Shown: positions 41,578-46,720 of the stretch, piece by piece | Numbering within the stretch: position 1 is the first letter of the stretch | How the letters are laid out: every line of letters starts with the position of its first letter | DNA from: CAYNWK01 sp964400875 | GTDB taxonomy: Bacteria; Chloroflexota; Anaerolineae; Anaerolineales; UBA4823 | DNA length: 46,720 nucleotides | Direction of reading: 5' to 3' | NCBI GenBank assembly: GCA_964400875.1 | Contig: CAYNWK010000014.1 | Span: 1 to 46,720 of the forward strand | Notes under the pieces: generated by a model | What the model was told of the DNA's origin: nothing | The model's database searches: none | The model's input: the letters and a program-made list of their open reading frames with translations, nothing else | Made by a program: the position numbers and the translations under genes

Positions 41578-43296
41578 TTAAATAGGTTTCAAGTGTCGGT
41601 GGGGCTTATAAGGAAATACGTCGAACACCTTCCCGTCTCTTAGCCCTTCTTGCATCGTTGACCAATAATCAACCTCGAATAATTCAGAGTGCGCGTCAAT
41701 AAAAGTTGCTCTTAAATGGTTCCGCAGTCCTAGAAAGGTCCGGAATTCTTCGGGGAAAACGTCGTGCTTATCAACGAAGAACCAGGGTTCGGCGGCGTAT
41801 TCATCCGCATGAGAGCGAGCCCGAGGAATGCGCCGGAACCGGCAGTCGGTGAGCAAGCATAATTCGTCGTAGTCATAGAAAACCACACGCCCGTGGCGGG
41901 TAACTCCAAAATTCTTCAACAGAATATCACCTGGAAAGATGTTCGCCGAGGCCAGGTCTTTGATGGCTTCACCGTAATCAAGGGTGGCTTCCTCGGCCTG
42001 GGAAGTATCTGCAGCGGACAGGTAGAGGTTAAGCGGAGTCACCCGGCGTTCGATGTACAGGTGCTGTATGTCAACGTATTCTCCATCAAGCTTGACCGTT
42101 GCTGAAGCAGCCTTTAGAAGATCGTTCAACAGATCCTTCGAAAACCTGGCGCGCTCGAACTGGAGGTGTTCGAATTCCTGGGCGTCGATCAGGCGGCCCA
42201 CCCGGTCGTGCTTGAACACCAGCTGGTAGCGCTCCATAACCTCCCTGCGAGTGGTCGTTTTCGGATCGCCGAATTTATCCTTGATGATTTTAAAAACCAC
42301 ATCGTAAGATGGCATGGTGAATACAGCCATCACCATTCCTTTATCCCCACGCGCGGTGAGGAATTGATCCTCGGAATTGGCCAAGTGATTGCGCAGGTCA
42401 CGATAGAATTCGGTTTTACCGTGTTTGTTGAAACCGATGGAGATATACAGCTCGGCGACTCGTTTTAAAGGCAGAACGGATTTCAAGAAACGGATCAATT
42501 CATGAGGGCGTTCGGCCTGGACGTGGAAGTAAGAATGGGCGAAGCTGAAGGCGATGCTGACCTCATCTTCAGTGAGCAGAACGGCGTCAACCTCGATCCC
42601 CTCCACAGAGTTCATTAGGGAGAGGAAGAACGGGGTGAATTCCTGCCTATGGCGAATTCGACCCACCAGATAAGCGCCGGTGTTGCGATAAAAAACCGAG
42701 GAAACGATTTCAAATGCGTCGATGGCTTGCTTGGTGATTAAATGGCGCTGGATTTCCCCAGCAACCAATCCGGCGTCCCGGCTGAGATTTCGATAAGGGG
42801 TTTGAAAAGAAAATGAGCGTAGAATTTTTTCGACTGTACTTGAGAGCTTATCTTTGGAAGGGAAGGTCGAGTAGATTGGTTGGGCCGTCTCGTTTGGGGG
42901 AAATTCGAAATCCGAATCGACGAACTCGATCTGATCGTTCACCCCAACTGTAGCGAAGATTCGGCGGGTGACGGAGTTGAAGAAAGTTTCGATCAGCTCG
43001 AAATCTTTCGATTCCGTGATCATGGCTGAGTAATACGTCTTCATCTCCCGCCATAAGGTTTTATCTTTCACCGCTTCTCCCAGCTCAGACCGTACAGCTT
43101 GCACCAGGGGATCGACCACGCACTTGTAGAGCTCCAGGCGCTTGACGGCGTCTGCTTGCATGCTGCTCCAGTCCCGCTGTTCGAAGTTCGTCTTCGCGCG
43201 GAATGTGATCGCATCGAATTCGTTTCGATAGCTGTTATAGGCCTCCCGTATCGTTTGGGCGCACTGTTGAGCTAGAACTGGGGTTGCAGGCGGCAT
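41578..43296 (-). CDS. aceK: Isocitrate dehydrogenase kinase/phosphatase
   Basis: A 572-residue AceK, close to the E. coli length (578). It phosphorylates and dephosphorylates isocitrate dehydrogenase, shutting or opening the TCA cycle. The regulatory domain has FFNSVTRRIF near 105-114. The ATP loop is A315-RGDKG-MVM323, K336 follows in VVFKIIKDKF, and the catalytic residues D457, K461, N462 (GDILLKNFG) and D475 (FYDYDE) occupy the numbers known from E. coli AceK. All key residues are present, so it should be active. AceK is known mainly from proteobacteria. It is the last of four minus-strand genes, 12 bases after the sirtuin, without a clear ribosome site. Confidence 0.93.
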   Translation of the reverse strand: MPPATPVLAQQCAQTIREAYNSYRNEFDAITFRAKTNFEQRDWSSMQADAVKRLELYKCVVDPLVQAVRSELGEAVKDKTLWREMKTYYSAMITESKDFELIETFFNSVTRRIFATVGVNDQIEFVDSDFEFPPNETAQPIYSTFPSKDKLSSTVEKILRSFSFQTPYRNLSRDAGLVAGEIQRHLITKQAIDAFEIVSSVFYRNTGAYLVGRIRHRQEFTPFFLSLMNSVEGIEVDAVLLTEDEVSIAFSFAHSYFHVQAERPHELIRFLKSVLPLKRVAELYISIGFNKHGKTEFYRDLRNHLANSEDQFLTARGDKGMVMAVFTMPSYDVVFKIIKDKFGDPKTTTRREVMERYQLVFKHDRVGRLIDAQEFEHLQFERARFSKDLLNDLLKAASATVKLDGEYVDIQHLYIERRVTPLNLYLSAADTSQAEEATLDYGEAIKDLASANIFPGDILLKNFGVTRHGRVVFYDYDELCLLTDCRFRRIPRARSHADEYAAEPWFFVDKHDVFPEEFRTFLGLRNHLRATFIDAHSELFEVDYWSTMQEGLRDGKVFDVFPYKPHRHLKPI

Positions 43297-43308
43297 GGTG
43301 CTAGGTGG

Positions 43309-44091
43309 TTAACCGTTTAGCTCGATTCCCCAGACCAGCCGGACGAGCTCGGGTAGAATTTTTCCGGCCGGTTGAGGCAGCACGGCGTCTGCGTATGGGG
43401 TCAGCGGCGTTGGTTCGGGATTCACTTCGACCACGAAAGCTTTGTTTTGTTGCGCGATAAACGGCAGGGAAGCGGCGGGTTCGACAACAGTTGAGGTGCC
43501 GATAGAGAAGAGAACTTGGCAGGTGCGGGCTGCCTCAAGGGCTGCGTTTTGGGCGCATTCCGGTACGCTTTCCCCGAACCAGACTACGTCTGGGCGCAAC
43601 AATCCCCCACAGCGCGGGCATTGTGGGGGCATTTCTTCCATCTCGGGCCAGAAATTCATTACGAGGTTTTCCTCCACACACTTGGTGCGATAGATATTTC
43701 CGTGAAGTTCGACCAGCTGCCCGCCTGGCATTTGACCGCTGCCAGCCCGATAGTGCAGGTTGTCGATGTTCTGGGTGATTAATCTAAAATCTTGGAGCTG
43801 GGCTTCCATTGCAACCAGTGCGTGATGTCCCAGGTTTGGAGCAGCTTGATTGACCAGTTCCCTGCGCCATTGGTACCATTCCCAAACGAGTTTGGGATCT
43901 TTCTGGAAAGCCTGGGGCGTCGCGAGTTCCTGTGGGTCGAATTGAGCCCACAGTCCAGTTTGCGCTTCTCGGAATGTGGGCACCCCGCTCTCAGCCGAGA
44001 TCCCTGCACCGGTCAGTACTGCGGTTATCGGATCCTCCCGCAGAAGGTTGATCAGCGCGCCGGGGATAACCGCGTGTTTGTTGGCGCCCAT
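43309..44091 (-). CDS. NAD-dependent protein deacylase (sirtuin, CobB-like)
   Basis: A 260-residue sirtuin. Motifs: TGAGISAESGVPTFR (NAD), TQNIDNLH, the catalytic His in ELHGNIY (H130), VVWFGE and IGTSTVVEPAASLP. The zinc site has only three of four Cys (C138, C158, C161), as in some CobB proteins. Y73 and R76 (WYQWRREL) fit the Tyr-xx-Arg pair of class III sirtuins that remove succinyl or malonyl groups. I use the ATG at 44091, which overlaps the stop of the zinc-ribbon gene (TGATG); a GTG at 44100 is an alternative. It lies in one operon with aceK. Confidence 0.92.
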   Translation of the reverse strand: MGANKHAVIPGALINLLREDPITAVLTGAGISAESGVPTFREAQTGLWAQFDPQELATPQAFQKDPKLVWEWYQWRRELVNQAAPNLGHHALVAMEAQLQDFRLITQNIDNLHYRAGSGQMPGGQLVELHGNIYRTKCVEENLVMNFWPEMEEMPPQCPRCGGLLRPDVVWFGESVPECAQNAALEAARTCQVLFSIGTSTVVEPAASLPFIAQQNKAFVVEVNPEPTPLTPYADAVLPQPAGKILPELVRLVWGIELNG

Positions 44092-44267
44092 CAACAGCAC
44101 TCAAAATGCAAGCCGCAGCGTGGACAGTTGGTTGACCCCCACAGGATCTCGCCAATTTTTTCCCCGCAGCGCGGGCACCAGTCCAGTTCGTTTGTTGCTG
44201 AATTACTTTCCCGATCGCCAGTGCTTTCCCGTCCGGGTTTTATTGGAGTATCATTCTCGCGATCCAA
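44091..44267 (-). CDS. Small zinc-ribbon protein
   Basis: A 58-residue protein, if started at TTG 44267 with AGGAG 8 bases upstream; a TTG at 44291 would overlap the MBL stop. The first half is polar and probably disordered. The second half holds two CPRCG knuckles (DWCPRCGEKIG and TNCPRCGLHFECC), a zinc ribbon. No function can be named. It is coupled to the sirtuin by the TGATG overlap. Confidence 0.7.
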   Translation of the reverse strand: MDRENDTPIKPGRESTGDRESNSATNELDWCPRCGEKIGEILWGSTNCPRCGLHFECC

Positions 44268-44287
44268 ATGAGCTGCTCCTGATTTTC

Positions 44288-45217
44288 TCAAGACCGATAT
44301 TTACGCCAGTATCGCTGGATACCGTAGCCGGACATCCACGAAGGGTTAGCAGCCTCATAGGTTTCGGTTTGACCCTTATCCAGGCCTTGTTCGGCGGACC
44401 GCTGTTGTGTCCATTCCAAGAATTTTTCGTTCAGGGATTCTATATCCGGATCGGCTGGCATAACTGCTTCCATCCAGGCATCGATTTCGTCCAAGTCTCT
44501 CGCCAATGCCGCTAGATGCCAGCCCGGGTCTTCAAAGATCCCAAAATGAGTAGGCGCAATGCGGGAGAATTCACCTGCGGCGAAAAGATCGCGTAAACGT
44601 TTCAGGCTCTCGCGCCATTTCTCCAGGTGAAACTCAGGCGGCGGCATCGGCAGCCGCAAATGTCGTAACCCGGTCATGCGAACTGCGGCGATATCCCCAC
44701 TAAAGCAGGTATTTTCATAAAGGTAGGCATAGTGGTGATTGGCATGGCCCGGGGTATCCAATGGAATGAAGCGTAAACCATGGATCTCGATTGGAATTTC
44801 GTCATCCGGTATGCTTAGACTTTCCGCAGGAACGGGCAGAAACTCGCCCCACAACGGTTCCATCATATCCCCATAGATTCGGCCTGCGCTTTCCAATAGC
44901 TTACGAGGGTCGCGCAGGTGCGGCGCGCCAACGGGGTGAACGTGCACACGGGCGCCTTGCCGGGCTAACCAGCCGGCGGCCCCGGCATGGTCCAAATGGA
45001 TATGGGTGAGCAGGACATCGGTAACGTCCGCCGGTGTGAGTTCGAATTCTTTCAACCCGGATGTTAATGCCGGAATGGTCGATCCCGGTCCGCATTCTAC
45101 CAATACGACACCGGAAGAATGGGGGATCAAGTAGGCGGCGATTGCTCCCGAGAATCCCATAAAGTCGAGGTCGAGTGTGTAGACCTCTTTTACCTTGAGC
45201 AGATGATTGGTTGCCAT
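44288..45217 (-). CDS. Metallo-beta-lactamase-fold hydrolase
   Basis: A 309-residue MBL-fold hydrolase. The metal motif HIHLDH is at 72-77, and later ligands are in DTPGHANHHYAY and FSGDIAAVRM, with PTHFGIF near the end. The N-terminal SGAIAAYLI and GVVLVECGPGS are typical of glyoxalase II-like or lactonase-like members. Substrate unknown. It is the first gene of the MBL/zinc-ribbon/sirtuin/aceK operon; AAAGGAT lies before the ATG. A minus-strand TATACT at 45254-45249 is a possible -10. Confidence 0.88.
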   Translation of the reverse strand: MATNHLLKVKEVYTLDLDFMGFSGAIAAYLIPHSSGVVLVECGPGSTIPALTSGLKEFELTPADVTDVLLTHIHLDHAGAAGWLARQGARVHVHPVGAPHLRDPRKLLESAGRIYGDMMEPLWGEFLPVPAESLSIPDDEIPIEIHGLRFIPLDTPGHANHHYAYLYENTCFSGDIAAVRMTGLRHLRLPMPPPEFHLEKWRESLKRLRDLFAAGEFSRIAPTHFGIFEDPGWHLAALARDLDEIDAWMEAVMPADPDIESLNEKFLEWTQQRSAEQGLDKGQTETYEAANPSWMSGYGIQRYWRKYRS

Positions 45218-45700
45218 TCATATCCTTTCAATAATTCCTTACATTTTAAGTATACTGCGAATGTCGCTGCTTGTTCGCGATCGTTTCCGTTGACAAAGAT
45301 ATATCTATGAAATATTTGTTGAAGTTTCAATATAATTTGCCAATTAACCCAAGTAATTATTCAACGACTGCAATAAATATTACACCTCAAACACAAAATC
45401 GCTGTTTTCCATAGTACTTCGGTACTATCTTTGGGCAAAATTATAGTCCATAAGTACCAATCATTGGTGTGGCTTATTGACTTTTGCAATTATTTGTGAT
45501 ATTTTGATAGCGAATTTGCGCAAGACTTCACTATTCGGAGTATTCTTGTCAAATTTAATTACACTTGGAAGCTTGATTTTTGGAGGTGACCCTAGCAGAT
45601 AAATTGAGTTGATTGAATCCCTTTGTCCTGTTGAGCTGGCAATTCAGCGGGCGGGAAACTTGAATCATCACAATTCAATAATATTCTTTTGGAGGATATC
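45218..45700. other. AT-rich divergent intergenic region with hairpin
   Basis: About 480 bases without a supported gene. On the plus strand a TATAAT at 45331-45336 with ATGAAA 18 bases upstream is the best promoter, which would give a leader of about 360 bases before the peptide gene. A 7-bp hairpin with a C-UUCG-G tetraloop (45411-45428) lies in this leader. A strong but orphan GGAGGTGA at 45582-45589 has no usable start codon behind it. Confidence 0.5.
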
Positions 45701-45910
45701 ATGGCACTCGCACAGGTTGTTTACCACATCTCCACCGACAATGGCTTCGCCTCCCAAATGAGGAGTGATCCAGAAGGGGCTCTGGCTGCTAAGGGTTGGG
45801 TTCTGAGCAAGGAAGAGATTGCCTTCTTACTCAAGGTCCTGAAGAATGAAGCTGACGAACTCAGCAAGATCTTCGACGTCGCCAGGAAGAATGCCACAGG
45901 CTGGAGATAG
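45701..45910 (+). CDS. Small NHLP/Os1348-like peptide, candidate RiPP or prenylated-signal precursor
   Basis: A 69-residue protein behind a strong GGAGG. Residues 15-45 follow the short leader pattern of NHLP-clan and Franean1/Os1348-type peptides: F16, then SDPEGALAAKGW, then LSKEEIAFLL. The C-terminal part (about 50-69) is charged and ends KNATGWR, with W68 next to last. No Cys is present. The next gene starts 6 bases later and is a polyprenyl-synthase-like enzyme, the same order of thought as ComX/ComQ in Bacillus, where an isoprenoid synthase homologue prenylates a Trp near the C-terminus of a 55-73-residue precursor. That function is an inference. No signal peptide is visible. Confidence 0.72.
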   Translation: MALAQVVYHISTDNGFASQMRSDPEGALAAKGWVLSKEEIAFLLKVLKNEADELSKIFDVARKNATGWR

Positions 45911-45916
45911 TTATCA

Positions 45917-46720
45917 TTGCCGAGTGATCCGATTAATCTGATCCTGGAAAAACTCGCAAACTTTAGGCGCAACGCTCAAATTCAGGAGCAATTCATTGAG
46001 CTAATGCGCAAGGCATTACAATCGAATAGCAGCAGCAATCAAGAATCCCGGTGGGCGCGCCTGCCGGGATTATGTTGTCAGGCTGCTGGTGGAGATGAGT
46101 CCCAGGCAGATTATCTCGCTGCTGCATGGATGTTGTTCTACCAGGCTGCCCACATCATGGACAGCATCGAAGACCAGGATCAGCCGGATGAATGGTGGAG
46201 GGACCTCGGTCCGGCTACGGCGATCAACGTCGCTTCCGGATTGTTTTTCACCGCTGCCCAGAGCTTGAATGATCTGTATCAGCTGGAAGGAACCCGGCGG
46301 CAAGCGCAGAATGTTGTTGATAACTTCTACGAGGGGTTTGTCTCCATGTGCGCGGGACAGCAGCTGGATTTGGTCACCAGGTCTCCGGATCTGGAACAGG
46401 CCTGGGAGATTGCACGCTACAAATCTGGAGCATTTTTCGGATTGGCTACTTTGGCAGGTGCGCAGCTTGCCGCTCAAGATCCTGAGAAGCTCGCGGCCTA
46501 TGAAAGTTATGGTCGGAATATCGGACTGCTCGTTCAGGTGAAAGATGATCTTGAAGAAATTAACTCCCTGGGCTCTCTCGATGTAAGGATTAACTCCCAT
46601 AAACTTCGCAAGTCTATACCGATCGCTTATGCTTACGAGGTTATGACGGATGTCGATAAAAAACAGTTAAGTGAATTACTGGCTTCAATCAATGAGAATC
46701 CGATAGCAATCAAAGAGTTT
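45917..46720 (+). CDS. Polyprenyl-synthase-like protein (class I isoprenoid fold), cut by the window end
   Basis: 268 codons are open to the last base; the C-terminus is outside. I start at TTG 45917, with GGAG about 10 bases upstream inside the peptide gene; no ATG fits nearby. All main signposts of trans-isoprenyl diphosphate synthases are seen: a first Asp-rich region D82-SIE-D86 (HIMDSIEDQD), GQQLDL at 148-153, K169 in RYKSGAFFG, and the second Asp-rich region VKDDLEE at 208-214. The first motif is DxxxD rather than DDxxD, and overall it looks more like ComQ and other divergent members than a housekeeping farnesyl or geranylgeranyl synthase. The tight link to a small peptide gene suggests peptide prenylation, not proven. 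Confidence 0.8.
   Translation, partial: MPSDPINLILEKLANFRRNAQIQEQFIELMRKALQSNSSSNQESRWARLPGLCCQAAGGDESQADYLAAAWMLFYQAAHIMDSIEDQDQPDEWWRDLGPATAINVASGLFFTAAQSLNDLYQLEGTRRQAQNVVDNFYEGFVSMCAGQQLDLVTRSPDLEQAWEIARYKSGAFFGLATLAGAQLAAQDPEKLAAYESYGRNIGLLVQVKDDLEEINSLGSLDVRINSHKLRKSIPIAYAYEVMTDVDKKQLSELLASINENPIAIKEF

Noticed and set aside
45582..45620. Small ORF after the orphan GGAGGTGA
   Set aside because: The nearest possible starts run into stop codons within a few triplets.

Overview
The window reads as a chromosomal segment of an anaerobic, autotrophy-capable bacterium, most likely a member of the Chloroflexota (Anaerolineae-like). This is an inference from gene content: a complete CODH/acetyl-CoA synthase operon, a long mreBCD-PBP2-minCDE-rodA shape/division block, NuoBCDI genes next to IscX and Mrp, a glmS ribozyme, and a small NHLP-type peptide beside a polyprenyl-synthase-like enzyme. 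No rRNA gene is present to settle the taxonomy.

Layout. At 1-437 (minus) lies a carA fragment without its N-terminus that ends abruptly at a hairpin. From 507 to 13441 (minus) there is a carbon-fixation block. Reading in the direction of transcription it holds a HMA-like small protein, the CO dehydrogenase AcsA/CooS, a single 1242-residue protein that fuses acetyl-CoA synthase (AcsB) to the corrinoid protein small subunit (AcsD), the large subunit AcsC, the corrinoid reductive activator AcsV and the methyltransferase AcsE. A terminator follows, then malic enzyme and a thioredoxin-reductase-like flavoprotein that lacks the redox CxxC. Divergent from it are a two-domain multicopper oxidase and a ZIP metal transporter (13809-16207). 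tRNA-Gln(CUG) and gltX come next (16368-17983). Then follow rodA, minE, minD, minC, PBP2, mreD, mreC and mreB, all minus (18072-25881). A glmS ribozyme and glmS (26304-28460, plus) face an M23 peptidase and a Cys-containing winged-helix regulator (minus). Divergent from the regulator is iscX-nuoB-nuoCD-nuoI-mrp-ricT-like-PIG-L (30274-36391), behind a promoter predicted to give a leaderless mRNA. An M20 amidohydrolase, a GntR/FCD regulator and a 2-oxoacid:ferredoxin oxidoreductase (korA, korB) occupy 36523-41472. A minus-strand operon of MBL hydrolase, zinc-ribbon protein, sirtuin and AceK (41578-45217) comes next. The window ends in a peptide precursor and a truncated polyprenyl-synthase-like gene (45701-46720, plus).

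How the genes fit together: the acs operon makes acetyl-CoA from CO2/CO and methyl-tetrahydrofolate. KorAB and malic enzyme connect acetyl-CoA and C4/C5 acids. AceK and the sirtuin are candidate post-translational controls on TCA-cycle flux. The main points for follow-up are the AcsB-AcsD fusion, the peptide/prenyl-synthase pair at the right edge, a glmS ribozyme with an unusual insertion, a family of roughly 90-bp hairpin repeats in at least four intergenic regions, the leaderless iscX-nuo promoter, and AceK outside its usual lineage.
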